59,851 nucleotides of DNA from Halochromatium salexigens (GTDB taxonomy: Bacteria > Pseudomonadota > Gammaproteobacteria > Chromatiales > Chromatiaceae). The notes under the pieces were generated by a model. It saw only the letters and a program-made list of their open reading frames with translations. It was not told where the DNA came from and made no database searches. Below, one piece after another: positions 47,675-58,200 of this stretch. The first letter of the stretch is position 1. Each line of letters begins with the position of its first letter. The translations under genes and the position numbers were made by a program. The stretch covers positions 1 through 59,851 of the forward strand of contig NZ_NHSF01000073.1 of NCBI RefSeq assembly GCF_016653295.1. The letters are read 5' to 3'.

Positions 47675-50600
47675 TCAGGCCACGTCTTCAGTCTCTCTCT
47701 CGGCGAGTGGCAGCAAGAGCGTGAACGTGGTCCCAACGCCAAGGGTCGAGCGCACCGACAGCCCGGCACCAGAGCGCTGCACGAACTCACGCACCATGAA
47801 CATCCCCAGTCCGTGGCCGATGTGTTGCGTCTTGGTCGAGAACAGCGGCTCGAAGATGCGCGACAGTACCGCCTCCGTCATGCCGCTGCCGCTATCGGTG
47901 ACGTGGATAGCGGCATGGTCGCCCGCAGCGAGATCACCGACCGCCAGCGGCGGTTCGCCGGTCCAATGCTCGCGTCGGCCGATGACGCTGAGTGTGCCTC
48001 CGTCCGCCATCGCATCGCGTCCATTGAGTGCCAGGTTGAGCAGCGCCGCCTGCAGGAAGCCCGCATTGGTGAAAGCGCTGAGGTCAGGCTCGATGTGGAG
48101 ATTCCAATCCAACGTTTCGGGCAGCATCAGCCGCAGGATGTCGGCGAGTTCCGCCAGTGGCTTCTCGAGCACCGTCGCGCGCAGCGGAACCCCGCCCGCT
48201 CGACTCAGCGCGAGCATCCCCGAGGTGATGACCTTGGCCTGGCCGAGCACGCTGTTCATGTCGTCGATGACCTGCTGGCTATCGTCCTCAAGACCAGCAC
48301 GCTCGACCGAGGCGTTCAGGTAATAGAGATTGGCGTCGAGCACGGCGAGCACATTGTTGAAATCGTGCGCCACGCCGCTGGCCAGATGACCGATGGTTTC
48401 GCGCTGCTTGGCGCTGACCAGATCGCGCGCGAGCTGCGCGCCATGCTCGATGGCGGCGATGCGCTGGCCGATGAAACGCAGTAGCTCGCACTCGGCGCGA
48501 CTGAGCGTGTTGCGTGCCTGGGTATCCCAGAGTTGGGTCAGCAGCCAACGCTGTTGCGCCGCATCGCCCGGAAAGCGCGAGGCGAGCACGACCGCACTGG
48601 CGTAGCCATGCGCGCTGAGCGCGGTTGGCAGCGCCGAGCCGCGAATCAGTTGCGGCTGATCAAGCGCGTTGCAGGGCTTGGCGAAGAGCGCTTCCGTGGC
48701 GGCTTGCGCGGTTTGTTCGGCTGACTTGGTGGTTGGAAGGTGCGCCAAGCATTGATAGGACGTTTCAGGCCCGCGCCAGCCGGTCTCGGCGACGCCCATG
48801 CCGAACGCGTCCTTGGCGATGGCGAGGAGCGCGGCGATTTCCTCGCTGGCGTCGAGCCCGCGGTTGCTGAGATCGACCAGGCGCTCCAGGTTCTCGGTAT
48901 AGTGTTGCAGGGCCTGCTCGGCGGCGCGGCGTTGGGTTTCGGCGTGTTGCACATCGGTGATATCCAGCGTGCTGCCGCGATAGCCCACTAAGCTGCCATC
49001 GGGGCCGAGGATGGGCTGGCCATCAACACTGGTCCACAGGCGGCGACCATCGGCGGCGCGCACGGGAACCTGGAAATCGCGCCAGGATTGGTGCCTCGCC
49101 ATGAGCGCGAAGGCCTGCGTCTTGATCTCGGCGTACTCGGGCTCGGGGATCAGTTCATAGAAGGCCTTGCGACCGATCAGAGCCTCGGGTGGATAGCCGA
49201 GCAGCGACTCGGCGACGGGGTTGACATAGGTGTAGAGGCCAGCGGTATCGATCTCCCAGGTCATCATGCGGCTCTGCAGCGCCAGCGCATCATAACGCTC
49301 GGTGCTGGCCCAGAGTTCGCCAAGGACGCGCTTGCGTTCCAGCGCGCCGACGAACACGCTGGCGAGCACGCGCAAGAAATGCACTTCGCCCTTGAGCCAA
49401 GCGCGTTCCTGATGCACGGCATCCAGACCGATAAAGCCGATCAAGCGTTGCTTGCGCCGCAGGGGCACCAAAATCAGCGACTGGATGTGCTGGCGTTCCA
49501 GCTGTTGGCGAAGAGGGGCCCAGTCCTCGGGCAGATCGGCGATCCTGGGGATGACGACCATGTCGGATTCCGCGAGGGCATCCATCAGAACCGCGAAATC
49601 TGCGACCGGCACGGCTTGCAGCGTCGCGATCATCGGTTCAATCCCGTCCGCGATCCATTCATGGGTATTGCTGCACGTCTTGCCGTCGCGGTCGATTTGG
49701 AAGATATAAGCACGCTCGGAGCCGGTGAACTGTCCGACTTTCGCGAGCGCATCCTGGACCAGCGTGTCGAAGGGTTTGTCCGAAGGATCGATGAAGGTCG
49801 TGGTCAGCGCCACCAATTCGCGCTCAAGGCGTTCGCGGGCGATCAGATCCAGCTCCGCCTGCTTGCGTTCGGTGATCTCGGCGGCGACACCGACGAAACG
49901 GCAGGGCTGACCGTTGGCGTCATGGACCAGGAAGCGACGGTCGGCGATCCATTTGACTTCGCCATGAGGAGTGACGATGCGGTATTCGACCATCTCGGGG
50001 CCGCTGCCTGCTGTGGCCTCCGTGTGACTCCAGACCGCGCGATCGCGATCAGCGGGATGGAGGCTCTCGCGCCAGAGATGATAATCAGCACGGATCGCCG
50101 CCACCGGCCGTTCCCAGATCGCCTCGAAGGCGGGGCTGACATAGGTGAGTTGATCCTGCTCAAGATCGAAGACCCAGAAGACTTCCTCGATGGTCTCGGT
50201 GATCTCGCGCAGTTGCGCCTCGTTGGCGCGCAGGCGTTCGATCGCATGGCGGCGCTCGGTATCGTCGCGCTGGATGCCGATGTAATGACTGATCTTGCCT
50301 TGGGCATCGACCACCGGCGTGATGCTGACCGAGTTCCAGAATAGGCTGCCGTCCTTGCGGTAATTGCGAAACGTCGTCTGGCATGACTCGCCGGCGGCGA
50401 GTGCGGTACGCATGGCGCGGCGCGCCGGCTGGTCGCGATCCGTGCCCTGGAGAAAGCGGCAGTCTTGGCCCTGCACCTCGTCGCGGCTGTAGCCGGTCAG
50501 ATCCTCGAAGCCTTTGTTGACGAAGCGGATCGCATGGTCGCCATTGCCGAGGCGTTCGGCGATGACGATACCGGTTTCGGCTTGCGAGAGGGCGTCGAGC

Positions 50601-52390
50601 AGGACCCGATGGTCGCGGTGTAGCTTGAGGCTAGTTAGAGCGACGGCTGCGAGCGAGGCCCCATGGTCGAGCAGGGCGCGGGCAAAACGCCCAGGGGTTC
50701 CCGGCTCGGGTGCGGCGATCGCGAGCACGCCGAGGACACGGCCATTTTGACCGCGGATCGGTTGACACCAGCACGCGCCTGGAAGGCCTTGCGCGGGGTA
50801 GTGAAGCCGTGGTTGAGCATCGGTGGCGTTGTTGAGGTCGGCAGTGGCGCTGAACTCGGCGGTTTCGAAGGCATGCCGGTAGGCGAGGGCGCCCTGTTGC
50901 TCAGCAAGGCGTGCGTTCAGCAGCGCGATCCCGCCGGCATCCAGGCCGGGAGCAGCCAGCACCTCGAGGGTTTCCGCCGGGGTCGCCACCACCAGATTGC
51001 AATGATGTCCGGGCAAGTGTTGGGTCATGCGCTGACACAGGTGCTCGGCGATCCGATGCTCGTCGGTCTCGGCCGCGATGAGTTCGCCAAGGATCTCGGC
51101 CTGGAAGGCGCGCAGCGCGCGCTGCTCGCGCTGTTGGTCACGCTCCTCGGCGAGGGCGCTGAAGCTCGCCTGCAGACGCTCGCCGAGGGTGTTCATGGCG
51201 CGTGCGGCGGCCACCTCTTCCTTGATCGGGCTCAACGGTGGAGGAGGCATGGGTTGCCCCGACTCGATCAACGCCGGGAACGACTCGGCCCTGGCGAGCA
51301 CCGATTGCAACGGCGTCGCCAGACGGCGGCTGAGCCAGTACGCGGCGAGAATGACCAGCGCTGCCCACACCAATAACACCAGCAGCCAGCGCTGCAGCCA
51401 TGCATGAACCTGCTCGATCAACAACCGGGCGCTGAGTTCGATCTCGAGCGCGGCGAGCTGGGTTGCATCCGTCAACGGCACCCTGAGACTGTAGCGTACC
51501 TGGTTCCAATCGAGTGGATCGGTAGCTCGCGCGTTACCATGGCCCACTGGCAAGAGATGCGCTTGGCGGGCAATGCTCGCGGGCGCGTCGTCGCTGGCGG
51601 CGGCCGCCTTTGGCAGCAGCCGTACCACCGGGTCTGCGGTGGGCGGTAAGTGCTCGGCAAGCAGCTGCTGCAACTGCGTTTCGGACGCCGTGCGTGGTGG
51701 CGAGTTGGCGACGTCCTCGGGCAAGATCTCGGCGGCGAGGGAACCGAAGAGGTGCAACTGGTCGAGCAGCTCACGCTCCAACCGGTGATGGAAATCATGC
51801 GTGCCGATAAAGGTCAGGACACAGGCTGGAAACAGGGCCGTGGCGTTGAAGAGCACGAGCAGAAGCCGACGAATGGACAGGCTGGGCGGGCGACGACGAA
51901 ACAACGCGACGACGAGGAGCACGCATTCGGCAAGCAGCGCGGCGACGATACCGTTCACCGCGTGCTTCAGGAGAAGCACCAGCGTCGGCATGACCTCGAC
52001 ATTGCCCCAGAGCTGGTCTTGGAGCAACGTCAGTGGTGCGCCAAGGACTAGCCAGTAGAGGCCGATGAGGAGCGGCAAGAAGGGGGGCTCGCGCTCGCGC
52101 CGCCGGGCCTGCGCCAACAGGATAGAAACGAAAGCGATCTGAGTCCCTAGGAGCAGCACCTCATAGGGCTGTTCCTGGAGCAGCAACATGATGCCGGCCT
52201 GAAAGGCGGCAACCACGAGCCCAGCCGGTAATCCAAGCCATACCAGCGTCAGTAACACGGCCACCAGCCCGAACGGGAATTGCAGGCCGTAGAGCAGCGG
52301 TAGCGTGAAATAACTGCCCGCCGCCGTTGCGGCCAACAGCATCAGTAGCGACAGTATCCAAGACGTTTGGGGTCTTGGTTGCAATGGCAA
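47675..52390 (-). CDS. Membrane LOV/PAS/GAF sensor histidine kinase
   Basis: A 1571-aa protein from TTG 52390 (AGGGG upstream). About seven hydrophobic segments within 1-200, an extracytoplasmic loop ~200-325, another helix ~333-353 and a HAMP-like linker. Then a GAF-like region (~430-580); a LOV domain (~590-715) with GQDCRFLQ at 641-648 (photoadduct C644) and flavin-contact residues Q648, N676, N686, Q707; a PAS domain; a GAF domain ('GSERAYIFQIDRDGKTC'); another PAS; a GAF-like region; and a HisKA/HATPase core with H1342 (GVAHDFNN), 'NLALNGRDAM', 'DSGSGM' and 'GHGLGMFMVRE'. No receiver domain. Likely a flavin blue-light sensor kinase; partner regulators may be the receivers encoded upstream. 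Paralogue of the kinase at 55238-59203. Confidence 0.88.
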   Translation of the reverse strand: MPLQPRPQTSWILSLLMLLAATAAGSYFTLPLLYGLQFPFGLVAVLLTLVWLGLPAGLVVAAFQAGIMLLLQEQPYEVLLLGTQIAFVSILLAQARRREREPPFLPLLIGLYWLVLGAPLTLLQDQLWGNVEVMPTLVLLLKHAVNGIVAALLAECVLLVVALFRRRPPSLSIRRLLLVLFNATALFPACVLTFIGTHDFHHRLERELLDQLHLFGSLAAEILPEDVANSPPRTASETQLQQLLAEHLPPTADPVVRLLPKAAAASDDAPASIARQAHLLPVGHGNARATDPLDWNQVRYSLRVPLTDATQLAALEIELSARLLIEQVHAWLQRWLLVLLVWAALVILAAYWLSRRLATPLQSVLARAESFPALIESGQPMPPPPLSPIKEEVAAARAMNTLGERLQASFSALAEERDQQREQRALRAFQAEILGELIAAETDEHRIAEHLCQRMTQHLPGHHCNLVVATPAETLEVLAAPGLDAGGIALLNARLAEQQGALAYRHAFETAEFSATADLNNATDAQPRLHYPAQGLPGACWCQPIRGQNGRVLGVLAIAAPEPGTPGRFARALLDHGASLAAVALTSLKLHRDHRVLLDALSQAETGIVIAERLGNGDHAIRFVNKGFEDLTGYSRDEVQGQDCRFLQGTDRDQPARRAMRTALAAGESCQTTFRNYRKDGSLFWNSVSITPVVDAQGKISHYIGIQRDDTERRHAIERLRANEAQLREITETIEEVFWVFDLEQDQLTYVSPAFEAIWERPVAAIRADYHLWRESLHPADRDRAVWSHTEATAGSGPEMVEYRIVTPHGEVKWIADRRFLVHDANGQPCRFVGVAAEITERKQAELDLIARERLERELVALTTTFIDPSDKPFDTLVQDALAKVGQFTGSERAYIFQIDRDGKTCSNTHEWIADGIEPMIATLQAVPVADFAVLMDALAESDMVVIPRIADLPEDWAPLRQQLERQHIQSLILVPLRRKQRLIGFIGLDAVHQERAWLKGEVHFLRVLASVFVGALERKRVLGELWASTERYDALALQSRMMTWEIDTAGLYTYVNPVAESLLGYPPEALIGRKAFYELIPEPEYAEIKTQAFALMARHQSWRDFQVPVRAADGRRLWTSVDGQPILGPDGSLVGYRGSTLDITDVQHAETQRRAAEQALQHYTENLERLVDLSNRGLDASEEIAALLAIAKDAFGMGVAETGWRGPETSYQCLAHLPTTKSAEQTAQAATEALFAKPCNALDQPQLIRGSALPTALSAHGYASAVVLASRFPGDAAQQRWLLTQLWDTQARNTLSRAECELLRFIGQRIAAIEHGAQLARDLVSAKQRETIGHLASGVAHDFNNVLAVLDANLYYLNASVERAGLEDDSQQVIDDMNSVLGQAKVITSGMLALSRAGGVPLRATVLEKPLAELADILRLMLPETLDWNLHIEPDLSAFTNAGFLQAALLNLALNGRDAMADGGTLSVIGRREHWTGEPPLAVGDLAAGDHAAIHVTDSGSGMTEAVLSRIFEPLFSTKTQHIGHGLGMFMVREFVQRSGAGLSVRSTLGVGTTFTLLLPLAERETEDVA

Positions 52391-52595
52391 AACATATCCC
52401 CTAGCTAATATGCACCGTGGTCGATCGGCGACAGACCTTTAGAGCCAGAGTTGAAGATTCCGGCGACTAGGAGGGATGTTCGCGACCATGACGCGCAGGG
52501 GCCTAGTATCGCCGAAAGTCGCGGCTCGATGAAAGCGAGCCGCACCTGATGATGCCGATTGTTTGATGCCGGTCGTTGTGATGAGACTGGGATGT

Positions 52596-53768
52596 CTACG
52601 GCGCTTCTGCGCGGAGGTGAATCTGTCCAACCGTCTCGCGCCATCCAGGCGGGGGCATCCGATGGCCGAGCCCGGTGAGGACCGCATGCGGTTGTTGTGG
52701 CTCTGGGGCCGCTGGCAGTGCCGTCAGTCGGGGGGCGATCGCCTCCAGTGAGACGACCTCGCGCGCGGCTCCCAGCGCGATGGCTTCGCGAGGCATGCCG
52801 AAGACCACCGAGCTAGCTTCATCCTGCGCCATCGTCAGCGCGCCAGCCTCGCGCATCGCCAGCAGGCCGGCGGCGCCGTCCTTGCCCATCCCGGTCAGCA
52901 GCACGCCGGTGGCCTTGCGCCCGACCAGCCGAGCGGCGGAATGAAACAACACATCCACCGACGGGCGATGACGGTTGACCTCCGGGCCCGCATCCAGACG
53001 GGTCACATAGTCGCTGCCATCGCGGTCCAGCTTCAGGTGCTGGTCGCCGGGCGCGATGTAGGCATGTCCGCGCAGTAGGCGCTCGCCATCGATGGCCTCC
53101 TTGACCTGGAGCTGGCTGGTGCGGTTAAGCCGCTCGGCGAAGGAGCGCGTAAAGCCCGCGGGCATGTGCTGAACGATCAGCAGCGGTGGCGTGTTGGCTG
53201 GTAGTTGCTCGAGCACCTCGCGAATGGCCTCGGTGCCGCCGGTGGAGGCGCCGATGAGCAAGCATTCATCGCTGGCCGGCATGCTCCGCGCGCTTGCACA
53301 AATCGGCTTCGGCAAGCGGATCGGCGCCGATATGGGGCGCGGGTTTGGTGAGAGCGGTTGTGAGCGTGCCGCAGCGCGGATTTTATTGGCGATCGCCGAA
53401 CTCTCTGCTATCAAGCCATAGCGAAGGCCGATGTGGGGCTTGGCGATCACATCCCGCGCGCCTAGATCCAAGGCGCGCCGGGTTTCCTCGGAGCCTGGGT
53501 GGGTTCTTGAGGAGATCATCAGTACCGGCATCGGGCGCAGCCGCATCAGGCGTTCAAGGAAATCGAGACCGTCCATGCGCGGCATCTTGATGTCGAGCGT
53601 CAACACATCGGGATCATGTTGCTTGATCAGCTCCCGCGCCATGAGCGGGTCCGAGGCGACGGCAACAACTTCCATATCCGGTTGGGCGTTGATGATCTCG
53701 CAGAGAAGATCGCGAACAGTCGCCGAATCATCGACGCAGAGCACTTTTATCTTGGGGGCGTTCAGCAT
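52596..53768 (-). CDS. cheB: CheB-type response regulator methylesterase
   Basis: A 390-aa protein from ATG 53768, with GAGGAG 8 bases upstream. N-terminal receiver with '[14 protein letters not shown]' and phospho-acceptor D59 ('[12 protein letters not shown]'); C-terminal methylesterase with S175 ('[12 protein letters not shown]'), H201 ('VQHMPAGFT') and D297 ('[12 protein letters not shown]'), the triad of CheB. It would demethylate or deamidate chemoreceptors when phosphorylated. CheA, CheR, CheW and receptors are not nearby, so it may be driven by the adjacent LOV kinases (inference). Confidence 0.93.
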   Translation of the reverse strand: MLNAPKIKVLCVDDSATVRDLLCEIINAQPDMEVVAVASDPLMARELIKQHDPDVLTLDIKMPRMDGLDFLERLMRLRPMPVLMISSRTHPGSEETRRALDLGARDVIAKPHIGLRYGLIAESSAIANKIRAAARSQPLSPNPRPISAPIRLPKPICASARSMPASDECLLIGASTGGTEAIREVLEQLPANTPPLLIVQHMPAGFTRSFAERLNRTSQLQVKEAIDGERLLRGHAYIAPGDQHLKLDRDGSDYVTRLDAGPEVNRHRPSVDVLFHSAARLVGRKATGVLLTGMGKDGAAGLLAMREAGALTMAQDEASSVVFGMPREAIALGAAREVVSLEAIAPRLTALPAAPEPQQPHAVLTGLGHRMPPPGWRETVGQIHLRAEAP

Positions 53769-53891
53769 GGTCGGTCTCCTCGATAACCTGATGTCTGTCA
53801 TCTCTGTCAGCGAACCCGTGGGCACTTGTTCGCTCTCGATGACGCATAGACTAAACGCGTGCGATAAAGGCTTGGGTAAAGACTTGTGAAG

Positions 53892-55076
53892 TTAGCTGGC
53901 AAGTTGTTTTGGAAACAGGTCCCGCGCTTGGGGCGCGAATTGCTCGATCGGCACCGGGCGGCCGAACAGATAGCCTTGTAGGCCATCGGCGCCCATCTCG
54001 ATGAGCCGATCGCGTTGCGCTTCGGTCTCCACGCCCTCGGCGACCACCTGCAGGTTGAGGCTGTGGGCCATGTGCAGCATGGAGGCGATGAGATTGGCGG
54101 ATTTCTCCGAGTCGAACATCTCGGCGACAAACGAGAGGTCGATCTTCAACGCATCATAGGGCAGCTCGGCGAGGGCGCGGATGCTCGAATAGCCGATGCC
54201 GAAATCATCGATAGCCAGCGAGGCGCCGCCGAGACGCAGCTGGGTGGTCAGCGCGCGCATCTGTTGTAGATTCGGCAAAACCGCTGTCTCGGTGAGTTCG
54301 ATCATGATGCGGCTGCTGCCGGCAAAGGCATCAACGAGGTGTTTGACCATCGCGGTCGCGCCCTTGCCCTCGATGTTGGCGGCGGACAGATTGAGCGCGA
54401 GGAACTCGAGCCCGAGCGGTCTGAGTTGCGGCTCGAGTTCGATCAGGCGTTCGCTGAGCACGCGCGTCAGGTCCATGATCAGGCCGGATTGCTCGGCGAG
54501 CGGGATGAAGGCGCCGGCCTCGAGCATGCCGCCCTCGGGCAAGGACAAGCGGGCCAACACCTCGGCACCGACCGGCTGCAGGGTGCGCGCCGAGAGGATG
54601 GGTTGAAAGTAGGGCTTGATGCGGCCCGCGCGCAGAGACACACAGAGCGCCTCGCGACTGAGTTCAGCCTGGGCCTGAGCTGGAAACTGGGCCCTTTGCG
54701 GACGTTCTGGTGGGCCGCGCCGAGACAGCACGTCGGGAAGCTCACGCACCAGATTGGCCTTGTTCACGGCGCCGTACACGGTCAGCCCATTCCCTTGGGC
54801 GATGCGCCGAGCGGTATCGAGCAGTTCGTCGCCCTGGCCCGAGAGGAACACGAGCGGCACGGTTGGGTAAAACCGGGCCAGCCAACCGAGGACGTCGACA
54901 CCGGTTTCAGTGCCGAGATTGAGATCCAGTACAATGACATCGGGCACCTGGCGGCCTAGATCGTCGCGTAGCGCGCCACTCGTGGTCTGGAAGCGCACCT
55001 TGTGGCCGAGCAACCCGGCAAAGCGGCATAGGGTTCTTTCCATACGTGGGTCATCATCCAAGCAACTCAGGATCAT
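53892..55076 (-). CDS. Response regulator with EAL domain (c-di-GMP phosphodiesterase)
   Basis: A 394-aa protein from ATG 55076 (GAGGTGAG upstream). Receiver domain with acidic pocket 'CLDDDPR' and D51 in 'VIVLDLNLGTETG'. EAL domain (~140-390): EVL variant of the signature at 172-174, 'FLALNLSAANI', 'IMIELTET', 'SLAIDDFGIGYSS', 'DALKIDLSFV', 'VVAEGVETEAQ', 'GLQGYLFGRPVP'. All metal- and base-contact positions I can check are present, so an active phosphodiesterase is likely. Would lower c-di-GMP, favouring motility, when phosphorylated or dephosphorylated by a LOV kinase. Confidence 0.92.
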   Translation of the reverse strand: MILSCLDDDPRMERTLCRFAGLLGHKVRFQTTSGALRDDLGRQVPDVIVLDLNLGTETGVDVLGWLARFYPTVPLVFLSGQGDELLDTARRIAQGNGLTVYGAVNKANLVRELPDVLSRRGPPERPQRAQFPAQAQAELSREALCVSLRAGRIKPYFQPILSARTLQPVGAEVLARLSLPEGGMLEAGAFIPLAEQSGLIMDLTRVLSERLIELEPQLRPLGLEFLALNLSAANIEGKGATAMVKHLVDAFAGSSRIMIELTETAVLPNLQQMRALTTQLRLGGASLAIDDFGIGYSSIRALAELPYDALKIDLSFVAEMFDSEKSANLIASMLHMAHSLNLQVVAEGVETEAQRDRLIEMGADGLQGYLFGRPVPIEQFAPQARDLFPKQLAS

Positions 55077-55237
55077 TGGACTCACCTCTCTCGGAACGAT
55101 GTCTAGGCCCTTGATACGTTCGCTGGTGGCCATGGGTGAAGCTCAGGTCATCTCAATCTTGACAGTAGCACTGAGATTAAAACAGCTGCCGCGAGCGCTT
55201 GGTAAAGAGTTGTTAAGAGATCAGCGGGCGCTCCTGG

Positions 55238-58200
55238 TTAGGCGCGAGCATTCGGGTTAGGCGGGAGCATCTGGTGCATGCTCTCCTTGAGGGTGCCGAG
55301 ATCGATGGGTTTGCGCAGAATCGGCACCGGCTCACCGCGGCTGTTGAGCGGTGGTTCCCAATGGGCCTGTTGACCGGTCATCAAGATGACTGGAAGGCTT
55401 GGAAACTGCTCGCTCAGGCGCGCGAACAGGTCGAGGCCGTCCATCACCGGCATGGCGATATCGGACAGCACGAGATCGATTGTTCCCTCCATGGTTGCCA
55501 GCTGCCGCAGGGCGTCCTGGCCGTGGCTTGCCGTCGCGACCGAGAAGCCTTCGATCTTTAGCAGGCGTGAGAGCGCGTCGCGCACCCGGCGGTCATCCTC
55601 GACCAGAAGCACGCGCCGTGATTCCGGCGCGCTCAGCGCTGGCGGTGCATCGAGTGCCGCCGGGGTTTGCGCCCTGTGTGTATCAGGCGGTGCTTGGGGC
55701 GTCGCCTGTGCGGGCAGCAGGAGGCGGAAACAGGTCCCTTGGCCAGCGTCGGAGTCGACCCAGAGGCCCGCTTGGGTGCGGACCACGAACTCACGGACCA
55801 TAAACAGGCCGAGCCCATGACCTCGACGTTTGGCCTTGGTCGAGAACAGGGGCTCGAAGATACGCTCAAGCAGCTCCGGCGCAATGCCGTTGCCGGTGTC
55901 GGCAACGCGGACCTCGATGCACTCCGATGCCGGTATGCTGCCGATCCGGGGCTGGCGGGCGGTGTCCGCGTGTACGGGCCGGGCGGCAATGGTCAGCGTC
56001 CCTTGCTCGCTCATGGCGTCGCGGGCATTGAGCGCCAGATTGAGCAGGGCCGACTGCAGGAAGGCGCGATTGCTGTAGGCCTGCAATCCTGTCTCGACAT
56101 CGATCTGGAGCTGAATCCGGGGAGGAAGAACCTGACCAAGGATTGGCTGGAACTCGCCGATGGTGCTGGCGAGGTCGATCGACTCAAGTGGGATCTTGCC
56201 CGACCCGCTGATGGTGAGCATGCCCGAGGTAATGATCTTGGCCTGCCCGAGGGCACTGCGGGTCTCGTCAATGACTTGACCGATCTCGGGGTCGGCGGCG
56301 GCCTGCTCGCCGAGTCCATCGGCAATGAAGAAGAGATTGGCGTCGATCACGCCGAGCAGATTATTGAAGTCGTGCGAGACACCGCTGGCGAGATGGCCGA
56401 TGGTTTCGCGCTCGCGCGACTGGACCAGGTTCTCTTGCAACTGATCGCGATGGCGCACGGCGGCGATGCGTTGAGCGATCAGGCGCAACAGCTGACGCTG
56501 CCCAAGTTCCAGCGGCGGGATGGCGGTTGCATGCGCAAGCGTGAGCAAGAGTTGCTCTTGATCGCCGTCCGGGGTTGTGCAATCGATCACCACCCCGATC
56601 ATGGCCGGGTGCGTGTCCCAGTGAGCGCCAGAGGAGGGCGCTTCGGTAGCCTCGGCGCTCGCGATGATGACGGGGTTGCCAATCTCGGCGGAGGCTTCGG
56701 CCACGAGCGCCGGCGGTGGTGCCTGGGGCGGAGTGGGCCCATCAGGTACCGCGCGGAGCAGACGACAGCGCGCGTCCGCCTCTAGTCTCCAGGCGGCGGC
56801 GCTGTCGAGCCTCAGGCTGCGGCGCGCAAGCCGCAGCAGCGCCTGAATCTGCTCCATGTAGGGCACCGAGAGATTGACCAAGTCGAGCAGGGATTCGAGC
56901 TGCTCCGCGTAATCCGTCAGCTCCTGCTCGGCGGCGCGCTGTCGCTCGCGGGCCTCGTGGAGATCCGTGATGTTCTCAATCATCGCCAGCGCGATGGGCT
57001 CCTCCTCGGTGCTGGAGGGCAATAACGACACCCGCAGATCACCCCAGAGCACCTGACCATCGGCATGCAGGTAACGACTGGTGGTGCGATAGGCGTCGCG
57101 CTGCCCCTTGAGCACTTCGTTGAGTTCGCCGAGGGCGCCGTGCAGGTCGTTAGGATGGGTGATGTCGTCGAGTCGCATGTAGGTCAGGATCTCGGCCTCG
57201 CGGCCCAGAAACCGTGTCAGCGCCTGGTTGACCATCAGCGGGCGTCGATTCTGACCGATCAACGCGATCCCGATCGGTGTGTTCTCGAAGATCGCGCTCA
57301 GTCGGGACTCGCTGTGGGCAAGGCGTTGCAGGGTTCGTTGGCGCTCGGTGACATCCTTGGTCGTGCCGCGATAGCCGAGAAATGGCCCGTCCTCGGTCAG
57401 GATAGGGCGGCCGTCGCTCGACAGCCAGAGTGGGTCGCCAGCGCGACTGCGAAAGGGGATGATGAGTTCCTCGAATGGCTGCCGTCGGGCCATGAGGTCG
57501 GCGGCAATGGCAGCCTGTTCGCGGGCTTCCGGTTCGGCGATATAGTCGGTGTAATGGCGCCCGAGCATCTCCGCTGGGGCATAGCCGAGCACGGCTTCGC
57601 AGACATCGCTGATGTAGGTGAACCGCCCTTCCGGGTCGAGTTCCCACGTAATGGTTCGGCTCTGGCGCGCGAGGGCATCGTAGCGGGCATTGCTCTGTTT
57701 GAGCGCCAGGAGCGAGCGCGTTCGTTGTTCGCTGGCCACCAGGATGTTGGCAAACAGCTGCAGGAACTGGGCCTCGATGGCACTCCATTGGCGTGGTGAC
57801 CGCACCATCTCGACACCCACGAAACCGAACAGATGCTCATCGAGCTGCAGCGGCGCGAGAAGCAAGGACTGTACGCGCTGCGTCTCGATGAGGTTGCGCT
57901 CCCTGACCCAGCCGCTGGCATCGAACTCGGCGACATTGGTGATGATCACCGGCTCGCCGACGGCAAGCTGCGCCATCATCATCGGCAGCTTGGTGGTTGG
58001 CAGATCGATGTAATGCGCGCCAATGGGAGCCACATTCTCGTCGCTCCATTCGAAGATCTTGTCGACCTTACTACCGTTCGCGCTGAGGTAAACCAGATAA
58101 CTGCGATCAGCGTCGATGAAATCGCCAATACGGGCGAGGGCCTGCTCGGTACTCTCGTCGTTAGAGTGGTCCGAGACGCCGACGAAGCCGGTGGCAAGCG

